A stretch of 64,000 bases of DNA from Tepidamorphus sp. (GTDB lineage Bacteria; Pseudomonadota; Alphaproteobacteria; Rhizobiales; Tepidamorphaceae). The notes under the pieces are model-generated. The model had not been told where the DNA came from. It worked only from the letters and a program-made list of their open reading frames with translations, and searched no databases. Positions within the stretch are counted from its first letter, which is position 1. Each line of letters starts with the position of its first letter. Position numbers and translations under genes: made by a program. The stretch covers positions 25,253 through 89,252 of the forward strand of contig JANQKY010000089.1 of assembly GCA_028280885.1 (NCBI GenBank), given 5' to 3'. Of this stretch, positions 46,193-56,854 are shown piece after piece.

Positions 46193-47337
46193 TCCGCGAC
46201 CAGACTGTCGCCGCCGCCGGCCCGCGCCATGTGATGAGCGACGGAGCCGAAGGTCTGGTCGATCATGGTGGCGCGCTTGAAATAGTGGCCGACCTGGAAC
46301 TCCATGGTCATGCCGACGCCGCCATGCAGCTGGATCGCCGCCTGGCCGACGGCCTTGCCCGAGCGGCCGATCTGCACCTTGGCAGCCGAAATCGCCGGTC
46401 CCCGGACGCCCGCCTCGGCCTCGCCGGCCATCATCGCGGCGAACATCGCCATCGAGCGGGCCTGCTCCAGTTCGACGAACATGTCGACGGCGGCATGCTG
46501 CAGCACCTGGAAGCTTCCGATCGGCACGCCGAACTGCTTGCGCACCTTGAGATACTCGACCGTCTCGGCATGCATCTTCGCCATCGTCCCGACGGCCTCG
46601 GCGCAGAGCGCCGCGATCGTCTCGTCGACGGCCCGCTCGATCACCGGCAGCGCGCCTTCGGGATCGCCGAGGACATCCGCCTCGTCGACCCGCACGCCTT
46701 CCAGGAGGATCTCGGCGGCGCGGTGGCCGTCCTGCGTCGCATAGCCCCCCCGCGAGACCCCGGCGGCCCCGGCGTCGACCAGAAACAGGCCGATGCCGTT
46801 CGTATCGCGCCGGTCGCCCGCTGTCCGCGCCGAGACGATCAGCCTGTCGGCGCTGTCGCCGCCGAGCACGACGGTCTTGGCGCCGTCTAGGACGTAACCG
46901 CCGCCGTCGCGGCGCGCGGTCGTGGCGACATCGAACAGGTCGTAGCGCGACTGCCGCTCGCCCTGGGCGAAGGCCATCAGCAGACCGCCCTCGGCGATCT
47001 TCGCGATCAGGTCACCCCGCTGCGCGTCGCTTGCGCCGTGGCGCAGCAGGCTGCCGCACAGGATCACGGTCGACAGATAGGGCTCCAGCACCAGCGCGCC
47101 GCCGAACGCTTCCATGACGATCATCGTCTCGACCGGCCCGCCGCCCATGCCGCCATCCTCCTCCGCAAACGGCAGCGCCAGCAGTCCCATCTCGGCGTAG
47201 CGCGCCCACATCTCGCGGCTCCAGCCCGGATCGCCGCCGAGCATCTCGGCCCGCTGCTCGAAGGCGTAGTGATCGGCCAGCAGCTTGCCGAGGCTTTCCT
47301 GGAGAAGACGCTGCTCGTCGTTGAGATCGAAATCCAT
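46189..47337 (-). CDS. pimD: acyl-CoA dehydrogenase, small subunit type (PimD-like)
   Basis: A 382-residue FAD-dependent acyl-CoA dehydrogenase that introduces the alpha-beta double bond. The N-terminal helical domain begins DFDLNDEQRLLQESLGKLLA. The middle beta domain carries YVLDGAKTVVLGGDSADRLI, and the C-terminal domain has VRKQFGVPIGSFQVLQHAAV and AIQLHGGVGMTMEFQVGHYF. It pairs with the larger dehydrogenase at 47.8-49.0 kb, as PimC and PimD do. A 414-bp repeat-rich gap separates it from that partner. The symbol rests on gene order and content, not on a computed comparison. Confidence 0.85.
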   Translation of the reverse strand: MDFDLNDEQRLLQESLGKLLADHYAFEQRAEMLGGDPGWSREMWARYAEMGLLALPFAEEDGGMGGGPVETMIVMEAFGGALVLEPYLSTVILCGSLLRHGASDAQRGDLIAKIAEGGLLMAFAQGERQSRYDLFDVATTARRDGGGYVLDGAKTVVLGGDSADRLIVSARTAGDRRDTNGIGLFLVDAGAAGVSRGGYATQDGHRAAEILLEGVRVDEADVLGDPEGALPVIERAVDETIAALCAEAVGTMAKMHAETVEYLKVRKQFGVPIGSFQVLQHAAVDMFVELEQARSMAMFAAMMAGEAEAGVRGPAISAAKVQIGRSGKAVGQAAIQLHGGVGMTMEFQVGHYFKRATMIDQTFGSVAHHMARAGGGDSLVAE

Positions 47338-47432
47338 GTGATTAGCCTGCTATTTTGCTGCTCTTACGTGCCTGGTGGACAGGGGCGCCGGTTACCTGCA
47401 GATGTTGTGCTCGGACCTGTTCTACTGCTGTC

Positions 47433-47570
47433 CGGTTCAGCGGGGACGGGGCTTTCGTTTTCGGCTTGACCACCCACTCAGACGTCATCCCCGGACGTGT
47501 TCCGGGGATCCATGAACACGGGTCGCTGGCCACTGTGTTCATGGATTGCCGGGACGAGCCCGGCAATGAC
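47433..47570. repeat. REP-B repeat, full copy inside the pim-like operon
   Basis: A 138-bp element beginning CCGGTTCAGCGGGGACGGGG. It contains GTCATCCCCGGACGTGTTCC with the complementary GGGGAT, ATGAACAC paired with GTGTTCAT, and GATTGCCGGGACGAGCCCGG with CAATGAC. It is about 85% identical by eye to the copy at 61.3 kb. It sits between the two acyl-CoA dehydrogenase genes. Confidence 0.85.
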
Positions 47571-47607
47571 CACGGAGCGTGGGGCGGCAAGACGCAAACC
47601 TCTCCCT

Positions 47608-47654
47608 CGTCATCCCGGCCGAAACGAAGTGGAGAGCCGGGATCGGGGAGCCCC
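47608..47654. repeat. REP-A repeat, right half in inverted orientation
   Basis: CGTCATCCCGGCCGAAACGA, then AGTGGAGAGCCGGGATCGGG and GAGCCCC. This is the reverse complement of the right-hand half found at 19.3 and 26.7 kb. It follows the REP-B copy in the same gap (47338-47751), which holds no gene. Confidence 0.75.
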
Positions 47655-47751
47655 AATCCGGGCCGGTGGAACTCCGCACCACCCGGATTCACCGACCCCA
47701 CAGAGCCGCACACGGCCTCCGGGACAGCGCAGCTCTGGATCCACCGCCCCC

Positions 47752-48954
47752 TCACAGCCCTAGGATCGCCTTGGCGATGATGTTCTTCTGGATCTCGTTC
47801 GAGCCGCCATAGATCGAAATCTTGCGCCAGTTGAAATAGGTCGGCGCGGCCGGTCCCGCCCAGTCCGGGCCGACGGGCAATTCGTTCGACCCGTCGATTT
47901 CCTCCTCCTGATAGGGCAGCGCCAACGGGCCGACGACGTCCATCAGCAACTCCGTCGTCGCCTGCTGGATCTGCGAGCCCTTGATCTTGAGAATGGAGGA
48001 GGCCGGGTCGGGCTTGCCCTTTTCGCGCTTCGCTTCCGCCGCGACGACCCGCAACTGCGTGATCTCCAGCGCCTTCAATTCGATCTCGACGGCCGTCAGC
48101 TTGTCGCGAAACCACGGCGCCTCGATCAGCGGCCGGTCGTTCTCCGTCGTATCGGCGGCGAGTTCGCGAATGCGCTGCAATCGTTGCTTGGAGACACCGA
48201 CGCGGGCGATCCCCGTGCGCTCGTTGCCGAGCAGGAACTTGGCATAGTCCCAGCCGCGATTCTCCTCGCCGACGAGATTCTCGACCGGCACGCGAACGTC
48301 GTCGAAGAACACCTCGTTGACCTCGCGGCCGCCATCGAGCGTCTGGATCGGCCGAACCGTAATGCCCGGTGTCGCCATGTCGATCAGCAGGAAGGAGATG
48401 CCGGTCTGCTTCTTCTCGGCTTGCGGGTCGGTGCGCACCAGGCAGAAGATCCAGTCGGCATATTGGGCAAGCGTCGTCCAGGTCTTCTGGCCGTTGACGA
48501 CATAATGATCGCCGTCGCGCACCGCCGACGTCCTGAGCGAGGCAAGGTCCGAACCCGACCCCGGCTCGGAAAAGCCCTGGCACCACCAGTCGTCGATATT
48601 GGCGATCCGCGGCAGGAAGCGGGCCTTCTGCGCCGCGCTGCCGAAGGTATAGATCACCGGACCGACCATATAGACGCCGAATTGCAGCGGCGAGGGGGCG
48701 GGCGTGCGCTGCATTTCCTCGTTGAAGATATAAAGCTGCATCGGCCCCCAGCCGGTGCCGCCATGTTCGACAGGCCAGTGTGGCACCGCCCATCCCTTTT
48801 CGTTCAGGATGCGCTGCCAGCGGACGATGTCGTCCTTGCCGATATGATGGCCGTCGACCATGCGCTCGCGGATATCGCCGGGAAGGGCATTATCGAAAAA
48901 GGCCCGCACCTCGGCGCGAAACGCCTTTTTGTCGTCCGTATAGGAAAGGTCCAT
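47752..48954 (-). CDS. pimC: acyl-CoA dehydrogenase, large subunit type (PimC-like)
   Basis: A 400-residue acyl-CoA dehydrogenase. HWPVEHGGTGWGPMQLYIFN, the flavin loop WWCQGFSEPGSGSDLASLRT, VNGQKTWTTLAQYADWIFCL and the C-terminal YGGSNEIQKNIIAKAILGL are typical. GSNEIQ in that last block positions the family's usual C-terminal helix. It lies 9 bp downstream of the thiolase stop-start junction in the same operon. With pimD it would form the heteromeric pimeloyl-CoA dehydrogenase-like enzyme. Confidence 0.87.
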   Translation of the reverse strand: MDLSYTDDKKAFRAEVRAFFDNALPGDIRERMVDGHHIGKDDIVRWQRILNEKGWAVPHWPVEHGGTGWGPMQLYIFNEEMQRTPAPSPLQFGVYMVGPVIYTFGSAAQKARFLPRIANIDDWWCQGFSEPGSGSDLASLRTSAVRDGDHYVVNGQKTWTTLAQYADWIFCLVRTDPQAEKKQTGISFLLIDMATPGITVRPIQTLDGGREVNEVFFDDVRVPVENLVGEENRGWDYAKFLLGNERTGIARVGVSKQRLQRIRELAADTTENDRPLIEAPWFRDKLTAVEIELKALEITQLRVVAAEAKREKGKPDPASSILKIKGSQIQQATTELLMDVVGPLALPYQEEEIDGSNELPVGPDWAGPAAPTYFNWRKISIYGGSNEIQKNIIAKAILGL

Positions 48955-48963
48955 GATCCTGCC

Positions 48964-50151
48964 TTACGTGTTGAGCTCGAACAGGCCGGCAGCCCCCATG
49001 CCGCCGCCGATGCACATCGTCACGACCGCCCGCTTGGCGCCGCGCCGCCGGCCCTCGATCAGTGCGTGGCCGGTCAGCCGCGCCCCCGACATGCCATAGG
49101 GGTGGCCGAGCGCGATCGCGCCGCCATCGACATTGAGCTTGTCCGGATCGATGCCGAGCCGGTCGCGGCAATAGAGCACCTGCACGGCGAAGGCCTCGTT
49201 CAGCTCCCACAGATCGATGTCGTCGACGCAAAGCCCGTGCCGCTCAAGCAGGCGCGGCACGGCGAAAACCGGACCGATGCCCATCTCGTCGGGCTCGCAG
49301 CCGGCCACCGCGAAGCCGCGGAACGTGCCGAGCGGTTCAAGCCCGCGCTGCTCGGCGAGCTTGGCATCCATCACCACGCAGGCGGACGCCCCGTCGGACA
49401 ACTGGCTGGCATTGCCCGCCGTGATCGTCTTGTCGTCGCCGCGCACGGGCTTCAGCCCGGCAAGCCCGTCCGCCGTGGACTCCGGCCGGGGGCCCTCGTC
49501 GCTCTCGATCGTCACCTCCTGATAGGAGACCTCCTTGGTCTCCTTGTCGACGACGGCCTTGGTCGCCGTCACGGGTACGATTTCGTCGTTGAACCGGCCG
49601 CCCTGCATCGCCGCCGCCGTCCGCTTCTGGCTCTCAAGGCCGAAGGCATCCTGCTCCTCGCGCGATATGCCATAACGCTCGGATACCACCTCGGCGGTAT
49701 CGATCATCGGCAGATAGACCTCGGGCTTCATGTCGAGCAACGCCTGATCGAACTGATGGAAGGTGTTGCGATGGTCGTTCTGCACGAGCGAGATCGATTC
49801 CAGTCCGCCGGCAACGCCGATCTTCATGCCGTCATGCAGGATCGACCGGGCGACCACCGCGATCGATTGCAGGCCCGACGAGCATTGCCGGTCGATGGTC
49901 GTGCCGGCGGTCGTCACCGGCAGTCCGGCGCGCAGCAGCGCCCGGCGGGCGACATTGCCGCCGGTCGAGCCCTCCTGCATGGCGCAGCCCATCACCACGT
50001 CCTCGACTTCCGCCCCCTCGATGCCGGCGCGCTCGATCGCGGGCCTGATCGCATGGGCGGCAAGCGTCGGCCCGTCGGTGTTGTTGAGCCCGCCGCGATA
50101 GGCCTTGCCGATCGGCGTACGCGCGGTTGAGACAATCACGGCTTCGGGCAT
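48964..50151 (-). CDS. pimB: acetyl-CoA acyltransferase (thiolase, PimB-like)
   Basis: A 395-residue degradative thiolase that cleaves 3-ketoacyl-CoA with CoA. The nucleophilic cysteine is in [20 protein letters not shown] (about C90). [10 protein letters not shown] appears as [33 protein letters not shown] holds the catalytic histidine, and the second cysteine is in [17 protein letters not shown]. All four catalytic positions are intact. It is the third gene of the operon, 27 bp after the ligase gene. Confidence 0.92.
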   Translation of the reverse strand: MPEAVIVSTARTPIGKAYRGGLNNTDGPTLAAHAIRPAIERAGIEGAEVEDVVMGCAMQEGSTGGNVARRALLRAGLPVTTAGTTIDRQCSSGLQSIAVVARSILHDGMKIGVAGGLESISLVQNDHRNTFHQFDQALLDMKPEVYLPMIDTAEVVSERYGISREEQDAFGLESQKRTAAAMQGGRFNDEIVPVTATKAVVDKETKEVSYQEVTIESDEGPRPESTADGLAGLKPVRGDDKTITAGNASQLSDGASACVVMDAKLAEQRGLEPLGTFRGFAVAGCEPDEMGIGPVFAVPRLLERHGLCVDDIDLWELNEAFAVQVLYCRDRLGIDPDKLNVDGGAIALGHPYGMSGARLTGHALIEGRRRGAKRAVVTMCIGGGMGAAGLFELNT

Positions 50152-50178
50152 TCTGGGCGTCTCCTCACTGTGAGATGG

Positions 50179-51852
50179 TCACGGGTCGTTTCGCTCACGC
50201 GCCTTCGCGCGCGCTTCGTCGCGCAAGGCGATCTTCGACAATTTTCCCACCGCCGTGCGCGGCAGGGCATCGCGGATTTCCAGATGCTGCGGCATCTCGT
50301 GCTTGCCGACCTTTTCGGCCAGGAAGGCCTGCAGCGCATCGAGCGAAAGCGCGTCCGCCCCCTCGCGCAGGCTGACGAAGGCCTTGGCCGACTGGCCGCG
50401 ATAGGCATCGTCGATGCCGATCACCAGCACCTCGGCGACGGCGGGATGCTCGTAGATCGCCTGCTCGATGACCTGCGGATAGACGTTGAAGCCGCCCGAC
50501 AGGATCATGTCCTTCTTGCGGTCGACCAGGAAGAAGAAGCCGTCCTCGTCCATATAGCCGATATCACCGGTCAGGAAGTAGCCGTCGGCGAAGGCGGCCT
50601 CGGTTTCCTCGGGCCGGTTCCAGTAGCCCCGGGTGACGTTCGGGCCCCGGATACGCATCTCGCCGGTCTCGCCGGGGCCCAGCTCGCGGATCGGATCGTC
50701 GAGCGCGACGAAACCCATCTCCAGACCTGGCATCGGGATGCCGATCGAGCCGGGCTTGTCGGGCCCCTCCGAGGGCAGATTGGTGCCGGCCGGCGAGGAT
50801 TCGGTCATGCCCCAGCCGCCGAGCAGCTTCATGCCGGTCAGCTCGGTAAAGCGCCGGCCGACCTCGACGGGCAGCGGCGCGCCGCCGGAACTGGCCGTGC
50901 GCAGCGACGACAGATCGCGCGTGTCGATATCCGGCAGGTTGGTGATGGCGATCCACATGGTCGGCACGCCGTAGAAGATGGTCGCCCGCTTCTCCTCGAT
51001 GTCGCGCAGGGCGGACTGGGTGTCGAAGCGCAGCCGCATCAGGATCTCGTTGCCGCTGCGCACCTGCCGCAGCAGGATCACGGTGAGCGCGTAGATGTGG
51101 AACAGCGGCAGGTAGCACAGCACCTTCTCCTCACCCGGAACGGTCGAGCCGTTGCCGTCCTGCCAGGTTTCGTAGATCGCCGTTGCCGCCGTCAGATTGG
51201 CGTGGGTGAGGATCGCCCCCTTGGGCCGGCCGGTCGTGCCGCCGGTATATTGCAGAAGCGCGATATCCTCGACATCGACCTCCGGCCAAACGTCAGGCGC
51301 AACCGCGCCTCTGGCGAACTCGCGCCAGGACACCACACCGGCCTGATCGGGAAGCCTGGAGACCCCGTCGCCCGGCGCGCCCAGATCGCGGTCGTCGCAG
51401 ACGATGACGCGGTCGAGATGGCCGTCCGCGAGCAGGCCTGCGGCCTTCTGCGCCATGTCGCCCAGATTGACGGTGATCAGCACCCGCGCGCCGCTGTCGT
51501 TAAGCTTGTAGGCAAGCTCGCGCGGCGCATCGAGCGGGCTCAACATGACGATCCGCGCCCCGGTCTTCAGGCCGCCGAAGAAGCAGACCGGATGAAACGG
51601 CGTGTTCGGCAGATAGAGCGCCAGCGTCTGACCGCGCTTAATCCCGCCCGCCATAAGGGCGGCGGCGGCCTGGTCAACCAGGCCGCCAAGGTCGATGAAG
51701 CTCATCTCCCGCTCGCGATACTCGATCGCGGTTCTGTCGCGATGGTCGGCAACCGCCTTGTCAAGCAGCGCCGGCACCGACGACGTCCAGATCGGATCGT
51801 CCCAGCTTACGCCCGGCGGATAGTATCTCTCCCAGGCGAAGGGACGCTCCAT
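50179..51852 (-). CDS. pimA: acyl-CoA synthetase (AMP-forming, PimA-like)
   Basis: A 557-residue ANL-superfamily ligase activating a carboxylic acid with ATP and CoA. The ATP-binding loop is LLQYTGGTTGRPKGAILTHA, the A5-like block is GWGMTESSP, and the C-terminal hinge and lysine regions are GYFLTGDIGYMDEDGFFFLV with DRKKDMILSGGFNVYP and LPRTAVGKLSK. The start ([20 protein letters not shown]) overlaps the last base of the upstream stop codon. In-frame sequence before it belongs to the overlapping gene in another frame. The substrate is inferred to be a medium-chain (di)carboxylate. Confidence 0.9.
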   Translation of the reverse strand: MERPFAWERYYPPGVSWDDPIWTSSVPALLDKAVADHRDRTAIEYREREMSFIDLGGLVDQAAAALMAGGIKRGQTLALYLPNTPFHPVCFFGGLKTGARIVMLSPLDAPRELAYKLNDSGARVLITVNLGDMAQKAAGLLADGHLDRVIVCDDRDLGAPGDGVSRLPDQAGVVSWREFARGAVAPDVWPEVDVEDIALLQYTGGTTGRPKGAILTHANLTAATAIYETWQDGNGSTVPGEEKVLCYLPLFHIYALTVILLRQVRSGNEILMRLRFDTQSALRDIEEKRATIFYGVPTMWIAITNLPDIDTRDLSSLRTASSGGAPLPVEVGRRFTELTGMKLLGGWGMTESSPAGTNLPSEGPDKPGSIGIPMPGLEMGFVALDDPIRELGPGETGEMRIRGPNVTRGYWNRPEETEAAFADGYFLTGDIGYMDEDGFFFLVDRKKDMILSGGFNVYPQVIEQAIYEHPAVAEVLVIGIDDAYRGQSAKAFVSLREGADALSLDALQAFLAEKVGKHEMPQHLEIRDALPRTAVGKLSKIALRDEARAKARERNDP

Positions 51853-53963
51853 CACGCAGCCTTTGCCTTGGCGTGGGCGGCGAAGCCGGAGCCGTCCTCG
51901 GCGAGCGTCTCCAGCAATGGCGCGGGTTTCAGCTTCTCGTTCCCCGACCGCTCGGCGTAGTAGGCAAGCCGGTCGCGAATATGCTTCAGGCCGATCCGGT
52001 CGGCATAGTGCATCGGGCCGCCCTTGCCGATCGGGAAGCCGTAGCCGAACACCCAGACGACATCGACGTCGCCGGGCCGCTGGGCGATGCCCTCGTCGAG
52101 AATCCGGGCGCCTTCGCTGATCATCGGATAGACGAGCCGTTCGACGATTTCCTCGTCGCTGATCTCGCGGCGCTCGATGCCGTGCTTTTTCGCCGTCTCG
52201 ACGATCAGAGCCTCGACCTCCGGGTCCGGCGTGCCGCCACGGCTGCCCTCCTCGTAGATATAGAAGCCGCGCCCGGTCTTCTGGCCGAACCGGCCCATCT
52301 CGCACAGCGCATCGGCGATCTCCGCCTTGCCGCCGTCGGAATCCGATCCCATCGCCTTGCGGATGCGCCAGCCGATATCGAGGCCGGCGAGATCACCCAT
52401 CTGGAACGGACCCATCGGAAAGCCGAAGGCGACAAGCGCCTGGTCGACCTGCTGTGGCGTCGCACCCTCCAGCAGCAATTGCTCGGTCTCCAGCGAGCGG
52501 GCCTTGAGCATGCGGTTGCCGACGAAACCAAAACAGACGCCGACAACGACCGGCACCTTCTTGATCTTCCGCCCGATATCGATCGCGGTCGCCAGCACGT
52601 CCATGTCGGTCTTGGCGCCACGGACGATTTCCAGAAGCCGCATCACGTTTGCCGGGCTGAAGAAATGCATGCCGAGCACCGATCCCGGCCGGCTCGTTTC
52701 GGCCGCGATCTCGTTGATGTCGAGATAGGAGGTATTGGAGGCGAGCACCGCGCCGGGCTTGGCGATCTCGTCGAGCTTGCGGAAGATCGTCTTCTTGACA
52801 TCCATCTCCTCGAACACCGCCTCGATGATCAGATCGGCGTCGGCGAGATCGTTCATGTCGGTCGAGCCGGCCAGGAACGACATGCGGCGCTCCATCTCGT
52901 CCTCGCTCATCCGGCCGCGGCTCACCGAAATCCCGTAATTCTTGCGGATCGTCGCAAAGCCGCGATCGAGCGCCTCCTGCGAGGTCTCGACGATCGTTAC
53001 CGGGATGCCGACATTGGCGAAGTTCATCGAGATGCCGCCGCCCATCGTGCCGGCGCCGATCACGCCGACCTTGGCGACCGGCCGGGGCCTGGTGCCCTTC
53101 GGCATGTCGGTGACCTTGGCGGCCTCGCGCTCGGCGAAGAACAGATGCCGCTGCGCCTTCGACTGATCGCCGGCGACGAGCTTCAGAAACCCTTCGCGCT
53201 CCTTTTTGATACCCTCTTCAAACGGCAGTTCGAACGATCCCCGCACCGCCTCGACGCAGGCAAAGGGGGCTTCGAGGCCACGGGCCCGCGCGGTCGCCTT
53301 GGCGGCGGCCGCGTCGAACGCCGACGAATCGTCGCGGAACGGCGCGACCTTGTCCTCCCGGTCGCGGATGCGCACGACGGGCCGGCCCTCCTCGACGACC
53401 TTGCCGGCAAAGGCGATCGCCGCTTCCGTCAGATCACCGTCGGCGAGACTGTCGATGATGCCGAGCGACAGCGCCTTGTCGGCTGCGACGAATTCACCGG
53501 AGACGATGAACTTGACCGCCTCGACCGGGCCGATGATGCGCGGCAGGCGCTGCGTGCCGCCGGCGCCGGGCAGGATGCCGAGCTTGACTTCCGGCAGCCC
53601 GACCCGCGTCCCGGGCGCGGCGATCCGGTAGTGGCAGCCGAGCGCCAGCTCGAGGCCGCCGCCGAGCGTCGTGCCGTGCAGGGCGGCGACGACCGGCTTG
53701 GGCATCGCCTCGATCTGATCGACCAGTTCGCCCAGCCCCGGCGCCTGCGGCGGCTTGCCGAACTCGGTGATGTCGGCGCCGGCGGAGAAGGTGCGTCCGG
53801 CGCAAGCGAGCACCACGGCTGCAACCGTATCGTCGTCGCGCAGACCCGCCATCGCCTCGAACGTGCCGCTGCGCACGGCGTGGCCCAGCGCGTTGACGGG
53901 CGGATTGTCGATCGTCACGACCGCGATTGCGCCTTCCTTGCGCACGCTGACGACGTCGCTCAT
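51852..53963 (-). CDS. pimF: enoyl-CoA hydratase / 3-hydroxyacyl-CoA dehydrogenase (PimF/FadJ-like)
   Basis: A 703-residue multifunctional beta-oxidation enzyme. The N-terminal crotonase domain (residues 1-190) has [37 protein letters not shown] and [20 protein letters not shown]. The 3HCDH NAD domain starts near residue 297 with [38 protein letters not shown] follows, and two C-terminal 3HCDH domains hold [20 protein letters not shown] and [20 protein letters not shown]. It is the first gene of the operon, facing the IclR regulator across a 480-bp gap. Confidence 0.93.
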   Translation of the reverse strand: MSDVVSVRKEGAIAVVTIDNPPVNALGHAVRSGTFEAMAGLRDDDTVAAVVLACAGRTFSAGADITEFGKPPQAPGLGELVDQIEAMPKPVVAALHGTTLGGGLELALGCHYRIAAPGTRVGLPEVKLGILPGAGGTQRLPRIIGPVEAVKFIVSGEFVAADKALSLGIIDSLADGDLTEAAIAFAGKVVEEGRPVVRIRDREDKVAPFRDDSSAFDAAAAKATARARGLEAPFACVEAVRGSFELPFEEGIKKEREGFLKLVAGDQSKAQRHLFFAEREAAKVTDMPKGTRPRPVAKVGVIGAGTMGGGISMNFANVGIPVTIVETSQEALDRGFATIRKNYGISVSRGRMSEDEMERRMSFLAGSTDMNDLADADLIIEAVFEEMDVKKTIFRKLDEIAKPGAVLASNTSYLDINEIAAETSRPGSVLGMHFFSPANVMRLLEIVRGAKTDMDVLATAIDIGRKIKKVPVVVGVCFGFVGNRMLKARSLETEQLLLEGATPQQVDQALVAFGFPMGPFQMGDLAGLDIGWRIRKAMGSDSDGGKAEIADALCEMGRFGQKTGRGFYIYEEGSRGGTPDPEVEALIVETAKKHGIERREISDEEIVERLVYPMISEGARILDEGIAQRPGDVDVVWVFGYGFPIGKGGPMHYADRIGLKHIRDRLAYYAERSGNEKLKPAPLLETLAEDGSGFAAHAKAKAA

Positions 53964-54443
53964 TCAAGTCTCCCTTCGGTGATTTCTATTCGCGGAAAGT
54001 CGCGACGGTATGTAGCGCATGGCGCCCGCGAAGTCTTCTCCGCGTGAGGCCCCAAGGTACGACCAGGGTAAGGCCGGATCCCGTCCGCCGGCTCCAGACA
54101 CATCGAGAGCCGTTTCAGTCGATCGATGCAATGCCGATGGCCTCCCCGGTCCATCCGAAAGCCGTCCAGCGGACCGGCAGATGTCAGGCGCTGCAAGCGA
54201 ACACATTTCGGCCGGATATCCCGATTTCCCTGTTGAAGCCGGGCATCGGCCGATGGCATTCGCCACACGCTGCGATGTGACGCCGACGAACCTTATTCCG
54301 CTGTGCGAAATTTCATTTTACATCTCGGCAAAGACGCTAGATAGTGTCTTTATGGTTGTCAACGCGGTTGCGCTCCATCCGGTTCCAATTGCCGCCCCGG
54401 CGGTCGGATGGCGCTGGTCCGGACGCATACCGGAGCCGGCCCG
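53964..54443. other. divergent control region between pimF-like gene and iclR
   Basis: This 480-bp gap has no supported gene. Near the iclR side it becomes AT-richer (54300-54360) and has an inverted repeat AAAGAC-10 nt-GTCTTT at 54330-54351, next to a short dyad GAAATTTC. These are candidate operator or promoter elements for the IclR protein controlling both directions. The left part shows nothing I recognise. Confidence 0.5.
54330..54351. promoter_or_regulatory. candidate IclR operator
   Basis: The inverted repeat AAAGAC-N10-GTCTTT lies about 95 bp before the preferred iclR start, in the only AT-rich part of the divergent region. Size and position suit an IclR-type dimer site, but there is no direct evidence. 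Confidence 0.35.
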
Positions 54444-55355
54444 ATGATGCCCGCGCCGGTGCCGCATGACCGCAAATTCGTGGTCGCGCTGGCCCGCGGC
54501 CTGGAGGTTCTGCGCGCCTTCCGCCCCCATGACGGGATGCTCGGCAATACCGAGATCGCCGAGCGCACCGGCCTGCCGAAGCCGACCGTATCACGCCTGA
54601 CCTACACCCTGACGACGCTCGGCTATCTGAAACACCTGCCGCGCTTTTCCAAATACGCGCTGGCGCCCGGCGTGCTGGGGCTCGGCTATTCGGCGCTCGC
54701 CCAGATGGGCATCCGCCAGATTGCCCGCCCCTTCATGCAGGATCTCGCCGACCATGCCGGCGCCTCCGTGGCGCTGGGCGCGCCGGACCGGCTGCGGGTC
54801 ATCTATGTCGAGCATTGCTTCAGCCGTTCGGCCGTATCGATCCGGCTCGAGGTCGGCTCGCGCATCCCGATCGCCACCACGGCGTCCGGCCGGGCCCTGA
54901 TCGCGGCGATGGACGCGCGCGAGCGCATCACGCTGCTCGACGGGCTCGCCGAGCATTACGGCAGCCGCTGGCCGGGCCTGAAGGCCGGCATCGACCAGGG
55001 CATCGCCGACTACGAGCGCTACGGCTTCACGCTGTCGATCGGCGACTGGCAGCCCGACGTCAACGCGGTCTCCGCGCCGCTGGCGCTGCCCGACGGATCG
55101 GGCCTGTTCGCCATCAATTGCGGCGCCCCGGCCTACAGCCTGACGCGCGAGGCGCTGATCGGCGATATCGGCCCGAGGCTGCACGAGACCGTGCGCCGGA
55201 TTTCCGCAATCCTGACCGGCCAGGCCGGCGATCCGGGCACACCGCCGATCGCCGCCATACCGGGCGACAACAGACAACAAAACGACACCAAGTGGGGAGG
55301 ACGACGTGACACTGGAGGTGGAGGGCGCCGGCCCGTCCGGGCACGCGGCGCCTAG
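54444..55355 (+). CDS. IclR-family transcriptional regulator
   Basis: A 303-residue regulator. The N-terminal winged helix covers residues about 10-75 (VVALARGLEVLRAFRPHDGM and TEIAERTGLPKPTVSRLTYT). The C-terminal IclR effector domain has SRSAVSIRLEVGSRIPIATT with ASGRALIAAM and VNAVSAPLALPDGSG. It probably controls the divergent pim-like operon and the downstream importer. The livG start codon lies 50 bp inside its end. An alternative start is 54408. Confidence 0.9.
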   Translation: MMPAPVPHDRKFVVALARGLEVLRAFRPHDGMLGNTEIAERTGLPKPTVSRLTYTLTTLGYLKHLPRFSKYALAPGVLGLGYSALAQMGIRQIARPFMQDLADHAGASVALGAPDRLRVIYVEHCFSRSAVSIRLEVGSRIPIATTASGRALIAAMDARERITLLDGLAEHYGSRWPGLKAGIDQGIADYERYGFTLSIGDWQPDVNAVSAPLALPDGSGLFAINCGAPAYSLTREALIGDIGPRLHETVRRISAILTGQAGDPGTPPIAAIPGDNRQQNDTKWGGRRDTGGGGRRPVRARGA

Positions 55356-56123
55356 CGCAGACGGCGCGGGGGCGCCGCTGTTATCGGTCGACGGCATCGC
55401 CATCCGGTTCGGCGGCATCGTCGCGCTGGACGGGATTTCCTTCGATATCGCGCCGGGCGAGATCCTCGGCCTGATCGGGCCGAACGGCGCCGGCAAGACG
55501 ACGCTGTTCAACTGCGTCAGCCGGCTCTACACGCCGAACGAAGGCGATATCCGCTTTCGCGGCGAGAGCGTGCTCGCCCTTGCCGCCCACCAGATCGCCG
55601 GCCTCGGCATCACCCGCACCTTCCAGAACCTCGCCCTGTTCCGCACCATGACCGTGCGCGACAACGTGCTGGTCGGCAGCCACCCGCAGACCCGTTCCGG
55701 CTTCCTCGACGACGCGCTCGGCTTAAGGCGCGGCGAGCCCGACCGGACCGAGATCGACGCCCTGATCGCCGATCTGGAGCTCGAAGACGTCGCCGGCCGC
55801 CTCGTCGCCGATCTGCCCACCGGCACCCAGAAGCGTGTCGAACTGGCCCGCGCGCTCGCCGGACGGCCGAAGCTGCTGCTGCTCGACGAACCGGCCGGCG
55901 GCCTGACCCATGGCGAGGTGGACGATCTGGGCGGCCTCATCCAGCGCATCCGCGACGAGCGCGGCGTCACCGTGCTGCTCGTGGAACATCACATGGGCCT
56001 CGTCATGTCGATCTCCGATACGGTCGTCGCGCTGGATTTCGGCCGCAAGATCGCGCAGGGCACGACGCAGGAGGTGCAGAACGATCCGGACGTGATCCGC
56101 GCCTATCTGGGGAGCAGTCGCCA

Positions 56124-56127
<4 letters not shown>
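55306..56127 (+). CDS. livG: branched-chain-type ABC transporter ATP-binding protein LivG
   Basis: A 273-residue ATPase. Walker A is GPNGAGKTTLFNCVSRLY (residues about 60-77), and GITRTFQNLALFRTMTV is the LivG-type Q-loop. The degenerate signature DLPTGTQKRVELARAL, Walker B LLLLDEPAGGL and H-loop VEHHMGLVMSISD follow. It starts at a GTG preceded by GGGGAGG, inside the end of iclR. The signature has T-G-T-Q in place of S-G-G-Q, as in many LivG-like members. It overlaps livF by four bases. Confidence 0.93.
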
Positions 56128-56852
<725 letters not shown>

Positions 56853-56854
56853 GC

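Noticed and set aside
47342..48793. A 483-codon minus-strand frame overlapping the large acyl-CoA dehydrogenase
   Set aside because: It is a different frame over the real gene and runs on through the repeat island, producing repeat-derived peptide.
53964..54443. Short frames between the pimF-like gene and iclR
   Set aside because: No ribosome binding site, homology or membrane feature; the stretch looks like a control region.
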